A stretch of DNA of 64,000 nt from CBDCWQ01 sp965223435 (lineage in GTDB: Bacteria > Myxococcota > Kuafuiibacteriia > Kuafuiibacteriales > Kuafuiibacteriaceae), in NCBI GenBank assembly GCA_965223435.1, contig CBDCWQ010000021.1, positions 186,001-250,000 on the forward strand. Direction: 5' to 3'. Position numbers and translations under genes: made by a program. Each line of letters opens with the position of its first letter. Positions within the stretch are counted from its first letter, which is position 1. The notes beneath the pieces were generated by a model that was not told where the DNA came from, searched no databases, and saw only the letters and a program-made list of their open reading frames with translations. This document shows positions 23,510-33,859 of the stretch, piece by piece.

Positions 23510-26233
23510 CTACTGTGGCTGCAGGACAAAATATCCGATGACCTCGTAGGCATGTCGGCCGTCGGCCGCTTTTTCTTCCTGCATCTGGACTTCAAAGCCT
23601 GTGGGCGTAATCTTCTGCTGACGGGTGATCACGGCTGCGCTCCCATGGTACGAATGCACTTGGCTGAACACGATGGGTGCGACAGAAAACGGCTCGGCAA
23701 AAGAAACGCGGGCCCACATGGTACTCGGTCCGTTGGAGGAGGCGTTGGTGCTTAGAGTTGAGACCAGTAGCGCGCGGCCGTCGGCCAGCGAATGCCTTCC
23801 CTTTTCGAACACAACGTAGGATACGTCTTCTTGGGGATGGATCCCGTCCAAGTAGTCCCACTCTTCGATCATCACCTCGAAGGAAGTCGCGCCCACGTTG
23901 CGAACGCGTATGTGTGCCTGCTCGGTATTTTCAGTGCTTGTGAGGTTGGCGATGACCACCGGGTTGGTGTAGGTCTTTTTGAATTCAACCCGGTGCCAAT
24001 GTTCGGCTTGGTCCTCGTGGCTCACGTTGACCCTCCCAGCCTCTCCAATAACCCGACCGGACTGATTGGAAATGGGCCCCGCTTGGTGCGCAAGGTAGGC
24101 GATGGACTCGTTGGCGTGGCCGATGCCGTCACGAGTGGAGTTTTCTTCTTCCGATTTTAGGAGCATGCGCTCTGACGAAAGCCTATCGATTCGAACTGAG
24201 GCTGGGTCCACGCCGATTGTGGTCTGCATGGATGCGATAACCACGGGAGGTTGACCGAATGAGACAGGAAAGTTTTCAAGTACCCATTGGTTGCCGGCTT
24301 TTCTGTCCGTGAGCTTGGCCAACAGGCTGCCCGATTGCTCGCCTGGTTGAGCATTTGACCCCAAAGGCCGCTGATCGACAGTGATGTCGTCAATGAGGTA
24401 GGCGGTTTCATCGGGTTGGTTGGGGTTGGCGTCGAAAAACACGATCGCGATTTTGGCGTCCAGGTGGAGGTCGAGCGTGTCGTTTGGTCTGCGACTGGCG
24501 ATGGTTGAATCGGTGCTGACCTTTTTGAATCTGCTGTCTCGAAACTCAAACTGGAATTCTTGATAGCTTTCATTTAGGTCGAAACGAGTATCGTATTCCC
24601 AGGTTTCTCCATCGGTGTCTCTAAAGGCTACTGTAAATACTCCTGGTCCTTTTTCGCTTTTAGCCCATAACCGTAGCCGAGTCGCTTCGTCCAGATGGGG
24701 CCGAGGGTCGAGCTCGCCAAGAACGCCGCCGGATTCGAGCATGGCACTGTTTGTATAACGTAGAGCTCCCTGTCCGCGGTATGGCGAGCGATTGTCGAAA
24801 GAGTCTACTGAGGGTCCCCCGTCTCCGAGCGTTGTCCAACCTAGGCCATTCTGCTGACCCTCGAAATCATGCAGTACGTAGCCAAGCGCTGGCTCTTCAG
24901 GAGCTTTTTTGCTCGGCCTGTTGGACCCGCGAAAGGTCACGTCCAGCTTGAAATACCGGGATCTTACGGTCCTTTCGCCGAGAGAATCAGCAAAGAGGTA
25001 GTAGGTTCCAGGGTCGAGAACAGCGGAGATCTCCGCACTTGATCCATCAGCTGGGTTACTGCAGGCCAGTTCCGTGGATATATCGCAGGCGTTCTCGCGG
25101 AGATGCAGAGTGGGGCGAAGGCTACGGCGCTTGCCCGGGTTTGGATCGCTCAGCCTCGCAGAGACTTGGGAGCGTTTGGCAATGGTAAACTCATAAATAT
25201 TCTGCCCCCCCACTCCTCCGCAGCTCCCCACTTGTTTGCTCGCGGACTGAAGTCTTCCGGTGAGTGTTTGGTCGGTGGGTTGAATGCGAATAGGGCTGTC
25301 GCACCGGGTTCCAAGGGGCTTCACGATGGTTTCACTGATCCAAGTGGAGAGGACGGATACCCGTGTGTAAATGCCTGGAAAGCCAGGGCGGGCGCACCCA
25401 TGTCCGAAACTGACTATACCGGCCAACAAGTGTTCTTTGGTGTTGGGGTCTTGCACCACCAGCGGTCCTCCGCTGTCTCCCCGACACGAGTCTTTTCCGC
25501 CGTGGTCGATGAAGCCAGCCGCCAGGTTGGCCCTGGTGACGATTCTTTCCCCGGCATATGCGGATTCGGCTTCGGCGTGCGGTACAATCGGAACGTTGAC
25601 CTTTTGTAGGCGGTCGCTGGGCGTCCGTCGGCCCTCATGGCGCGTGCCCCACCCGGTGACAGTGGTCATTGTCCCTGGGCTTGTGATTCCCGCTGCATCT
25701 CCTTGGGCGTTGAGATGGGTCTTCGGTACCAAGGGAATTGCAGCGACACCTTCCTTGGAAAGGTCGAGAGGTGTTTCGAGATGAAGCAGAGCCGCATCGA
25801 ACTGCATGGTTTTTTCATGCCACCTCGGGTGAAAAAGTATCGTGTCGACGTTTCGCCGTTGTCCGCCATCTTGTGACAGGACGCTGCTTCCCGCGCGGAT
25901 TGCGTACCAATCGGCGTACGGAACCAGGCAGTGCGCAGCGGTGAGAATCCATTCTGAGCTGATGATAGATCCCCCGCATTGGTGGCGATCGCCGCTACGA
26001 AAATTAATGGCAACGGAGACTTGCCATGGGAACTCGCGAATATCAGCATCGGTGCCCCCCACGATTTTGTCTTGGGTCGTACCGACGTCTTCACCGCTGC
26101 AAGCGAAGCCAACAATGGCTGTAAGTCCGCATGCGAACAGGAGCCTGGGGATGAGCTTCTTGGTCGCGCGAAAAAATAAGGTTCTCTGACCTTGAAATCG
26201 TCGGCCGGGTGTCATGTTGCGTTTACTGGTCAT
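23510..26233 (-). CDS. Trypsin-like serine protease with PPC, jelly-roll and repeat modules
   Basis: A 907-residue secreted protease. ATG 26233 sits six bases after AGGAG, a strong site. The N-terminus is a long basic leader with a lipoprotein-like core (LLFACGLTAIVGFACSGED), then KIVGGTDADIREFPWQVSV, the activation site and mature N-terminus of the chymotrypsin family. The triad is complete: His101 (LTAAHC), Asp146 (FDAALLHL), Ser254 (CRGDSGGPL). After the S1A domain come a PPC domain (about 305-415, with LDPGTYYLFADS), a jelly-roll/CBM-like domain (about 440-600, YVLHDFEGQQNGLGW) and a threefold repeat of about 90 residues (about 640-905) with the pattern P-P-V-V-x-A-S-x-Q-T and E-E-W-D-Y-L-D. 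The last three module types recur in the lipoprotein at 58574. Cleavage after Lys/Arg is plausible but not proven. Confidence 0.92.
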   Translation of the reverse strand: MTSKRNMTPGRRFQGQRTLFFRATKKLIPRLLFACGLTAIVGFACSGEDVGTTQDKIVGGTDADIREFPWQVSVAINFRSGDRHQCGGSIISSEWILTAAHCLVPYADWYAIRAGSSVLSQDGGQRRNVDTILFHPRWHEKTMQFDAALLHLETPLDLSKEGVAAIPLVPKTHLNAQGDAAGITSPGTMTTVTGWGTRHEGRRTPSDRLQKVNVPIVPHAEAESAYAGERIVTRANLAAGFIDHGGKDSCRGDSGGPLVVQDPNTKEHLLAGIVSFGHGCARPGFPGIYTRVSVLSTWISETIVKPLGTRCDSPIRIQPTDQTLTGRLQSASKQVGSCGGVGGQNIYEFTIAKRSQVSARLSDPNPGKRRSLRPTLHLRENACDISTELACSNPADGSSAEISAVLDPGTYYLFADSLGERTVRSRYFKLDVTFRGSNRPSKKAPEEPALGYVLHDFEGQQNGLGWTTLGDGGPSVDSFDNRSPYRGQGALRYTNSAMLESGGVLGELDPRPHLDEATRLRLWAKSEKGPGVFTVAFRDTDGETWEYDTRFDLNESYQEFQFEFRDSRFKKVSTDSTIASRRPNDTLDLHLDAKIAIVFFDANPNQPDETAYLIDDITVDQRPLGSNAQPGEQSGSLLAKLTDRKAGNQWVLENFPVSFGQPPVVIASMQTTIGVDPASVRIDRLSSERMLLKSEEENSTRDGIGHANESIAYLAHQAGPISNQSGRVIGEAGRVNVSHEDQAEHWHRVEFKKTYTNPVVIANLTSTENTEQAHIRVRNVGATSFEVMIEEWDYLDGIHPQEDVSYVVFEKGRHSLADGRALLVSTLSTNASSNGPSTMWARVSFAEPFSVAPIVFSQVHSYHGSAAVITRQQKITPTGFEVQMQEEKAADGRHAYEVIGYFVLQPQ

Positions 26234-26610
26234 GTTTTGCTCCTTGCATGTGGCACAAGGTGAGCAAGGGGCATACCAGGCGTGCCATGCTCCAAAAGGC
26301 GTGGAAATCCCATCGGGACGCAAAACAAGGGGTCCCTTGGGTGAGCTCACGTCGACCGTGTTGGGGTGTTGAGCACACCACGCTTGGCGCGCTCGGGAGA
26401 AGACGGCATGGCGACCAAAGACCGACCCCTACCAGGAGAAGATGTTCGTCGTCGGCGGCCATGATAGCGGCCCCCTGAGCCGGGAAATAGGCGACCTCGG
26501 TGGTCGAGGGCTTCTATCGATGGCGCGAGAAAGACTCTCAATAGAACAGATTCCAGGCCGTTCCGGCCCGGTATTTCTGCGCATGTACGTGGAGTGTCCC
26601 CATCGAACAA
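26234..26610. other. Intergenic region without gene
   Basis: Open frames on both strands are short and rich in Arg, Ser and Pro; none has a signal peptide or recognisable motif. The stretch presumably holds the promoter of the protease gene and the 3' flank of the pseudogene that ends at 26611; I see no clear hairpin terminator. Confidence 0.4.
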
Positions 26611-28307
26611 TCACTCACCAAAAAAGAGCTTGAGCAGCTTGGGATCGATAAGGTTGGCGAAGGGGTTATCGCCTCCTTTAGATCCGGAGCCCTCATTGCG
26701 CTGGCTAAAGTCGAGTTCCTTTCGGGTGCTGACGGCTCTGATGGTCGGCTTACCGTCCACGATTCCTTCGATCTCGAGCGATAGGTAGAAGCGTTCTTCT
26801 TCGTCAGGTTGAGGGTCGATGTCATCGAGGCCCATAAAAGCGGTCGGCAAACGAAACGGGTGCGCTTCTGAGAGATTCCCCATGCCCCAGTCCATGAAGG
26901 TTGAGGCGATGTGTCGTCGTTTGGGGGGCTTCTGATAGATGTAGAAGTTGGCCATGTGGGTATCGAAGGCTTTGGGGATATTGTCCACCCAAACCTCGAT
27001 GTGATCGCGGCGAACGACCGCCCTGGATATCGCAATGCTTGGCCGTGGGATGGCCGGTTGCGGTGAAGAGAGGCGTCCTAGCCTGGACTGCCTGAGGTGC
27101 TGGCTAAACGATGTGACCTGCTCGGGCCTTTATAGCCCGCGGTAAACAGACCAGACTGGGTTTGAGCCCGCAGCAGTCCACGGAGCGAGGCTTGATAACA
27201 TTCCGTCACCCAGGAAAGGGCGGTGCCCTGCTGTTGGGCATAGATCCCGAGGCCATGGACCGCCCACGCCGTGGCGCCGGTGACCAGACGAAAGTCTTTC
27301 CAGTCGTCGCCCGCCGTATTGTGGGAGAAGTGCCAGCCCAATATGACACGCGGATCTCGCAGATCTCGCACGGCGTGCTGACAGAGCCACTCTGCCAGCA
27401 TGGCCGCGTTTTCTTCGCCCCGGCGCGCAGCTTGGGCCAACCCGATGCCCAGGGTATAGACCCACACCCGCTCGTATTCTGCGAGTTTGGCACTATCGGG
27501 GTTGTTCAGATCCGGAAGAAACTCTCGTTGGGCGCCGGTGGCTGCGTTGTAGCGTCCATTGCGAAGAGCCAAGGCACGTGCGTAGTTTTCGTCGACCATC
27601 CCCACGGTGAGGGGCATCGACTGGAATGTCCCATCGAGCTCACTCGCACGCTGAACCGATAGGGGTGTAGTGGTTGACTGATCGACGGTGCGGGTAGGTG
27701 TCTTGCGGTTCTCCTCCGGGAGCGGCTTCACGTCGGTCGCCGAGGACGCCGAGTAGGATTGATCTTGCGCGTTCCAGCGGGCTCCCGGAGCAAGCCTAAA
27801 CAAGGCTCCATCCAAGACGCACGGCACCGAAATCTCCTGGCGCTCGTCCGCCAAAACCCAGTACACATGCGCAACGTTCTGACCTTCTTGCTCAGGCCAC
27901 AGGGAATCCCATCGTGTAAGTTTCGCCGCTGTCGGCTGCGCACCAGGTGAGGGCGTTTGCTGAGCAGGAATAAAGGCAGACGAGGACTCGAGAGGCCACC
28001 AGGCGAGCGGCCCCGTGGGACCCCAATGGGCTACCCAGACGACGTTCGAAGCGTGTTTCAATGCGATCTCGAGTGGGGCTCCCTTCGACAAAGCTGAATG
28101 GAGCTCTGTTGCCCCCGTTGAGGCGGCGGAACTTGCTTGGGCCGAGCGATGATGACAGTCTGGAACTTGAGCAACCAAGTTCCAACCTGGCTCCAGAGTC
28201 ACCATTCGAGCCTCTCCACCATGCGCAGACTTTGACGAAGCCGCCATCGAGGCGCCCAGGGTAAGCCAGAGGAACCAACCTCCCTTAGGTCCATCCATTG
28301 TGTTCAC
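26611..28307 (-). pseudogene. Internally deleted, frameshifted WNL/toroid protein
   Basis: The 5' frame (28307 to 27078, 409 codons) encodes a signal peptide, a WNL domain (LEPGWNLVAQVPDC, GARWNAQDQSYS) and the first third of the toroid domain (YERVWVYTLGIGLAQAARR, LVTGATAWAVHGLGIY), then ends RAQTQSGLFTAGYKG and a TAG. In another frame, overlapping that end, coding sense continues PQPAIPRPSIAISRAVV, DHIEVWVDNIPKAF and MANFYIYQKPP to a stop at 26611. This tail is a beta-sandwich-like domain resembling the end of the 46079 giant (AEIYFAKVD). The middle of a full-length member, more than 1000 residues, is missing. I read this as one gene that lost its centre and then frameshifted near 27090. 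GTG 28307 is the start, with GGGGGG ten bases upstream. Confidence 0.72.
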
Positions 28308-28555
28308 GATGTTGTTGCCCCCCTTGAGAATGGCGCCGTCTCGGCTCCTTCCACGAACTACGCTTGCAGCTTCCGAAGTGCAACTCGAATTTAGGCACGC
28401 CTTGCCCTAGGTAGCCCGGTCGAAAACGGTCCTGCCTTGCGGCGTTTGGTCAAATGGGTTGCAACTCAAGTTTTGTCGTCTGTGCTTGTCCCTGGCCTAA
28501 GTCTCGTGGTTGGGTGGGTCCAGTTGTTTGCGCCACTTTGGTAGGGGGGAACCGA
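28308..28555. other. Divergent promoter region between two WNL/toroid paralogues
   Basis: This 248-base stretch separates the pseudogene at 28307 (left) from the intact paralogue at 28556 (right), so both promoters must lie here if they are transcribed. I could not pick out a convincing -35/-10 pair for either direction. Confidence 0.35.
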
Positions 28556-31500
28556 GTGTCTATGAGTTTCTGTACGGTCAGAAAGGGCCGTGTTTATGCG
28601 GCTTTGCTTGCTTGTTTGGCACAAAGCAGCTCGGTTGTTGAGGCGGGTTCGTGGTCGAGCAGCTTGCAACTGTTTGAAGGCTGGAACCTGAAGCAGGTGC
28701 CTGGTGCTTCGGCTGGGCGGCTTGTTGAGTTTGCTGAGGAATATCAGCTTCGCCTTTGGCCCGCCCATTCCATACGCGTTCCATCTTCGGCTGTCGGGGT
28801 TTCCGACAGCCTGTCGACGAACGGTTGGAAAGGGGCACCAAGGGACCACGATCTGTACTGGATTTGGTCGGACATCGCGGCGAGGGTTACGTTCGAGGGC
28901 GAAGGACGTGTGGCGCCGAGTCTGGCGTCTTTCGGACCGGAGGGTGGATGGCAGTTTTGGAGCGTGGCTGCCACCACCCTGTACGACGAAGCGACGGCGG
29001 GGCGGGTTCTTCGATGGAGCGCAAGAGAACAAAAGTACGTGCGGCTGCATTCGGGGGATCGGCTCCATCCGGGTGAAGGGTACTGGGCCCGTCCCTTGAG
29101 CGAGATACTCGACGCTGGGTTCGAGGAATCGGGGGTCGTGGTGCAAGGGTTGAGCGGCGCTCCCAAACGTCCCCAGCCGCCACAGAAGTTGGAGGCCACG
29201 AGCACAAAAGACGTCGTTCGACTCCGGTGGCGCGTCCCAAAGCTTTTTGTTGATGGCTCACAGATTTCGGAAGTGCCCGCCCAGGAAACGGGCGAATTGT
29301 TTTTTCGTGTCTACCGGAATGGCAAGCTGGTGGCGGCGGTGAAATCCCCAGAGTACCAGGAACGCGTGCTCGAGCTTGGGCGCGTGTACCGTTATCGCGT
29401 GGGGGCGGTTTGGAGTGATCCGGGTCAGAAAACAGAGTCCGTTTCTTCGGCGCCCATCGATGTGGATGTATTTGAGGCTGACGACAACTTTACGCAAGAA
29501 GGCGAGGGCGGAGTCGGGGTAGGCCTCGCCGTCGCAGAAGCGGGGACGCTCATACCGCGCTCGCAAAAAACGTTGATCCGAGCGGCTCCAGATGATCCTG
29601 TTTTTGTGGCCGTGGACGCTCAGTTCTTCGAGGCTCGGCCAAGTATGGCCCCGAATGTCAGCGACAACTATAACCGGGCCATTCTCAGCCGCGACGGTCT
29701 TCTTCGGATGAAGGTCGATGAGGCAACGGGTCAGCAATGGTATTACCAAGTGGAATATGAGCCTCATTCGTTCGATGAAGAGGGAAAGAGAGAGGATGGA
29801 AGGGCGCTGGATCCGGCACTTTGGGATATGCCTGAGTACCGTGACTCCAAGCACCTCGCGGGTTTTGAACGGGTCTGGGCGTACACTCAGGGCATTACGC
29901 TAGGACAGTTTTCACGGCAGCCAAAAGTCTACGGGACCCAGAGTTTGGGCATGGCCCAGTACCTCTGTCGCCATGCCGTTCGAGACCCATCCCGCGGGGT
30001 CATCCTCGGGTGGCCATTTTCTTGGAATACGAAAAACGACGACTGGAAGGATGCCAGGTTGGTGACCGGTGCAACGGCCTGGGTCGTTCATGGCCTGGGG
30101 TCATTTTTGGCTTCTGATTCGTTTTTGAAAGCGCCCCAGGACGTGCGGGTCAAGCTGAGGGCGTGTTATCTCGACGCGCTCCAAGGGCTTAAGGACCACC
30201 GGAATGAGGTTCGTGATGAGCGGGGCCGAGCGGTGGTTCTCATGTCCGCCGGCTGGAGCGTGGCCGGTCTTGAGCAGGTGGCGCAACCCGCGAATATTGT
30301 GACCGATGATGGTCGTGCGCCCACCCAGGATCCTCGGGAACGATTGGCTTACTATTCGGTGCTTGATGCGGTCGGCTACCCAGAGTTTGCCCCCACTGAG
30401 GTCCAGTACTGTGTCCAGTCTTCGGATACGGACTGTGGTGCGTTCGACGCTGCAGATCCCTCCTGGAAGCTCAGGAGCATTGACGATGAGAGCCACTGGA
30501 GGGCCATGAAAGAACGCGTGCGTGCCCAAAATGTGGTTACGGAACACAATCTTGACGTTCTTAGCGTTCTGAATGGTGCACTGAAGAACGTCGATAGGCT
30601 CGGACCACTAGATCCCGAACGTCGCACAGTCTGGGAAAACGACCTGAAGGTCTGGCGTAACACGCTCCGGGATGGCATTTTTTATGTCCTCTGGGACGCG
30701 AAAGGCTGGAAGAAGGAGTTTGTTGAGGAGCTTGGGACCATAAGAGACCGAGCGCCTACCCGTATTCAGACCGAAGCCCAAAAGGCGCTTGTGGCGACTC
30801 GGGAAAAGCAAATGGGAAACGCCTTAGCGACCGGAGACCTCGGTCGGGTGATTACTGGCGGGGCGCTTCGTATGGGCGATGCCGAAGCGCAGATTTTTGT
30901 GCCGAGCACGCATAGCGCCATCGACAACTGCAGCTGGCTGGCTTTATCCGTGGACTACGACGCGCTCGGGGGCCACCGTGATGGCTTCATCGATTCTGAG
31001 TACGTCACGCGACTTGCCGCCTGCTTGCGGTACACGGTCCTTCAGTATGTCAAAGATCTACCCTTTGGGACCGATGGCTGTGAAGCGGGTGGTTCGAGCT
31101 GCCCGGTTCAAAAAACGTACCGTGGAGCGCACTACTTTCAGAACGACTTTAGGGATTCGTATATTCAACCCAGTGAACTCCAGGCCTCATCCTACCACCT
31201 GGAGGCAACCATGGGTCTCATTTTGGGCCTCAATCGGTTTGTACGGGCCTATCCGCAACATCCTGCTTCCGGTGGCTTTCTGGAGCAGGCGCAGCATCTT
31301 TGGGCGAGTGCTCAGATGTTCGTGCGAGATCACGGCTTTGTCTACTCGAGTCAGCGAATCCAAGATCTGTCGGCGGTGCTTGTCTCCAGTACCGCAACCA
31401 TCTGGTTCATAGATGTGTACGACGAACTCGAGCAAAGCCAGAACCAAGTGGACCGCCTCATCAAATCTCGTAGCGAGCCTGGCGATCTACTTAGCAACCG

Positions 31501-33361
31501 GCAAGCTATGGAGTCCATGCAGGCCAACGAGTTCGGTGGTGAAGCGGGAACTCTTGAGCAGCCGTTTGGTCCGGTTGAGCTTGGCTTGAGGACCGTTTTC
31601 GTGAATGGAAAAGCTCGAACCAAAGTGATGCAATCGTTGGTTAGGCAGGTCGATGAGCTCTTGGCTCTACCCCCACCTCTTTTTGCTGCGGCCCTCGGTA
31701 GCATGGTTGCGGTTGGACATCTTTCGAGTGGATTGACCGATGCGGCTCCCGGGCTGGAGACCATCTTTTTGGGCAGCGATACGCCTTCGGGCAAGCATTG
31801 GGAGCCGGTCGGTTTCATTTTCGCTGAAGACATCATGGCCGCTCCACTCCGAACCTATGTTCGTGACGAGGTCGAATTGCGTCAACACGTGACTCTATAT
31901 CCAGGGTCCGTTTCTTCGGTTCCGGCAGTGGGCTCTGGACGTTCGTTTGAAGAAGACCGTATCTATTACTTTCAAGTCGACCAGCTGGGTCTCGACCAGG
32001 ATCCATTTGGTCATGTCCGTATCCTTTTGCCGGAGCCTGGGGCGCAGTGGCGAGTTTACGCACTCAAAACCAGCGAACACCGGAGCGCCATCCTGGACCG
32101 TTTTGTCCAGCACCACCCGCGCTGGAAAAAAGCGCAGGCCGGCAGTGGTTGGCTTCCGGACCCTATTCGAAATGCCTGGTTGTCGTTGGTCGCGATCTCT
32201 GCGCGTGCCGATTTCGATCGGAGTGGGGCAGAGGCCTCTGTGACGAATTGGACGCAAGAATCGGGTTTCCACCCGGATGATGGTATTCTTTCGTCCCTGG
32301 TATTTTCATCCGGGGGTGATCAAGGCAAGCCGGTCCTCCCTATTCCGTCGGTCACGGCGGTGCAAGGTGAGGCCGATGATGAATTCACCGTACAGTTTCA
32401 TCGTTACGATCCTGTTTTGGAGTCGGATTACGATCTGTTTGTCGTCTGTGGGCATGGCGTGTCGTATCTGGGCTTCGACCTCAGCAAACGGCCGCCGACC
32501 ATCCGAGAAGACCAACTGTACGGAGGCCGGTTGAGAATAGGGAGGCATGGGACATGGAGCTTCAGGCTCTCTGAACTGATGGACCTCTCCTTGTTCTGGT
32601 CCGTCGAACTCCAACGAAGCGCAGGCAATCTGCTTGACCTAAACTCGTATCGGCAACTTAGAATCTTTTCACGGCCGATGCCGGGCGAAGAACTGGACTG
32701 TGTGTTTCTCTATTTGAAGCGGTACGGCTTTTCGAAAGGTGTGGCGCAAGGAATCATCGAAGAACTCGATCGACAGAAAAATTGCGAAACGTGCCCGCTC
32801 CCTAGGCCGGAAGGGCGCAGGCCATTTGCCGGCCCTTCTTCTCGTCCCCAGCACCTGAAGCCTAAGCGAAGGATCATCATAGAAAGCGTCTTGGTCACCA
32901 ACGCTGGGGTAACCATTGTCTTGGAGCCTACGACAGAGCCGAAGCCGAAATCTGTCAGGTACTATGTCTACATCCGGGAAAGTGGTGAAATGCCCAGCGA
33001 AATTTGGAACTTGACCGGATCCTATTCCGGCCGCACTTTGGTTCCGCGTCAGACGTTCAATGACGCTGCCTGGAAACGGATCAAGAACGCGAAAGATGGC
33101 GCGGCCAAGGTCTTCGGCTCAGTAGAATGGGTTCAGGAGAAAGACGATCCGATTCAGGTGATCCAAGACCCAGAAGGCAATCCAGAAGTCATTGACGTGC
33201 ATGAGGAGGAGGTGGTGGCGGTCAGCGAACCGAAGGAAGCGGAGTTCAATCTTGATTCAACCTTGGACGACGACCTGTTTCAGGCCCCGTTCGAGAGCAT
33301 CGAAGAGCTGAGGCAGCTGTTTAAGGAAGCGCAAGAAAAACAGCGTAAAAACACTGATTAA
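28556..33361 (+). CDS. Intact giant WNL/toroid protein (1601 residues)
   Basis: GTG 28556 is five bases after GGGGGA and is preferred to an ATG two codons later; the frame is open from 28454. The product has a signal peptide (VYAALLACLAQSSSVVEA), two WNL-type repeats (LFEGWNLKQVPG, RVLRWSAREQKYV), a fibronectin III-like domain (about residues 205-310) and a long alpha/alpha-toroid domain (about 370-960). The toroid shows FERVWAYTQGITLGQFSR, LVTGATAWVVHGLGSF, NVVTEHNLDVLSVLNG, DNCSWLALSVDY and FVRDHGFVYSSQRIQDL. The T-E-H-N-x-D and D-x-x-x-W-x-A/L-L-A-L spacing resembles six-hairpin glycosidase-like proteins, so polysaccharide binding or cleavage is possible. The remaining 640 residues, with an Ig-like end (about 1430-1540), are not recognised. 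The Asp-box region of its relatives is absent. Confidence 0.82.
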   Translation: MSMSFCTVRKGRVYAALLACLAQSSSVVEAGSWSSSLQLFEGWNLKQVPGASAGRLVEFAEEYQLRLWPAHSIRVPSSAVGVSDSLSTNGWKGAPRDHDLYWIWSDIAARVTFEGEGRVAPSLASFGPEGGWQFWSVAATTLYDEATAGRVLRWSAREQKYVRLHSGDRLHPGEGYWARPLSEILDAGFEESGVVVQGLSGAPKRPQPPQKLEATSTKDVVRLRWRVPKLFVDGSQISEVPAQETGELFFRVYRNGKLVAAVKSPEYQERVLELGRVYRYRVGAVWSDPGQKTESVSSAPIDVDVFEADDNFTQEGEGGVGVGLAVAEAGTLIPRSQKTLIRAAPDDPVFVAVDAQFFEARPSMAPNVSDNYNRAILSRDGLLRMKVDEATGQQWYYQVEYEPHSFDEEGKREDGRALDPALWDMPEYRDSKHLAGFERVWAYTQGITLGQFSRQPKVYGTQSLGMAQYLCRHAVRDPSRGVILGWPFSWNTKNDDWKDARLVTGATAWVVHGLGSFLASDSFLKAPQDVRVKLRACYLDALQGLKDHRNEVRDERGRAVVLMSAGWSVAGLEQVAQPANIVTDDGRAPTQDPRERLAYYSVLDAVGYPEFAPTEVQYCVQSSDTDCGAFDAADPSWKLRSIDDESHWRAMKERVRAQNVVTEHNLDVLSVLNGALKNVDRLGPLDPERRTVWENDLKVWRNTLRDGIFYVLWDAKGWKKEFVEELGTIRDRAPTRIQTEAQKALVATREKQMGNALATGDLGRVITGGALRMGDAEAQIFVPSTHSAIDNCSWLALSVDYDALGGHRDGFIDSEYVTRLAACLRYTVLQYVKDLPFGTDGCEAGGSSCPVQKTYRGAHYFQNDFRDSYIQPSELQASSYHLEATMGLILGLNRFVRAYPQHPASGGFLEQAQHLWASAQMFVRDHGFVYSSQRIQDLSAVLVSSTATIWFIDVYDELEQSQNQVDRLIKSRSEPGDLLSNRQAMESMQANEFGGEAGTLEQPFGPVELGLRTVFVNGKARTKVMQSLVRQVDELLALPPPLFAAALGSMVAVGHLSSGLTDAAPGLETIFLGSDTPSGKHWEPVGFIFAEDIMAAPLRTYVRDEVELRQHVTLYPGSVSSVPAVGSGRSFEEDRIYYFQVDQLGLDQDPFGHVRILLPEPGAQWRVYALKTSEHRSAILDRFVQHHPRWKKAQAGSGWLPDPIRNAWLSLVAISARADFDRSGAEASVTNWTQESGFHPDDGILSSLVFSSGGDQGKPVLPIPSVTAVQGEADDEFTVQFHRYDPVLESDYDLFVVCGHGVSYLGFDLSKRPPTIREDQLYGGRLRIGRHGTWSFRLSELMDLSLFWSVELQRSAGNLLDLNSYRQLRIFSRPMPGEELDCVFLYLKRYGFSKGVAQGIIEELDRQKNCETCPLPRPEGRRPFAGPSSRPQHLKPKRRIIIESVLVTNAGVTIVLEPTTEPKPKSVRYYVYIRESGEMPSEIWNLTGSYSGRTLVPRQTFNDAAWKRIKNAKDGAAKVFGSVEWVQEKDDPIQVIQDPEGNPEVIDVHEEEVVAVSEPKEAEFNLDSTLDDDLFQAPFESIEELRQLFKEAQEKQRKNTD

Positions 33362-33732
33362 GAACCACGGACAATGTCAAACGCGTGAAACGGAAACACA
33401 CCCATTTCGAGAGGACTGAGTCCCATCTTGTGCTGGAGCTGACGGCGATTGCGGTCGATGATCGCAACGTTAGGCAAGCTTGCCCAACCCAGCAAATCTA
33501 CCAGAAAATCGCAGTTCTTACCATTGTGGCCAAATGCCACAGAAGTGGACTCCGATCTTCTTGGTCTATTTTCGCAAGGCGGATCCGCGCCAGGGAGCGG
33601 GATTGCTGAATCTCGCTTCTCGACTCCTTTTAGCCGCCCGGTAGATTGTGCGAGTTTTTTTGCTTTTTGGCCGAGTGGCTGGGTGGAGGAGGAGTAATAA
33701 GTCGAGACACACGCAGGGTTGTAGCAGATGTT
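33358..33732 (-). pseudogene. Unrecognised coding-like frame without start codon
   Basis: The minus frame is open for 125 codons from a TGA at 33733-33735 to a TAA at 33358 that overlaps the stop of the gene at 28556. It reads YNPACVSTYYSSSTQPLGQ, then GQKAKKLAQSTGRLKG, SVAFGHNGKNCDFLVDLLGW and NVAIIDRNRRQLQHKMG. There is no ATG, GTG or TTG in the first 60 codons. Just upstream another frame has FFPVTLSSPGSIRDSLMKHL, which would join smoothly after a one-base shift. It looks like the 3' end of a lost secreted protein with a frameshift; I do not recognise the family. Confidence 0.3.
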
Positions 33733-33859
33733 TCATCAGGCTATCGCGGATGCTCCCAGGCGATGAAAGTGTGACGGGAAAGAACAAAGTCTTAGTGCGC
33801 GAAAGCAGTCTACGACCAGATCAGTTGGGGGATGAACCGCCGATGTGCTAACTCAGTTT

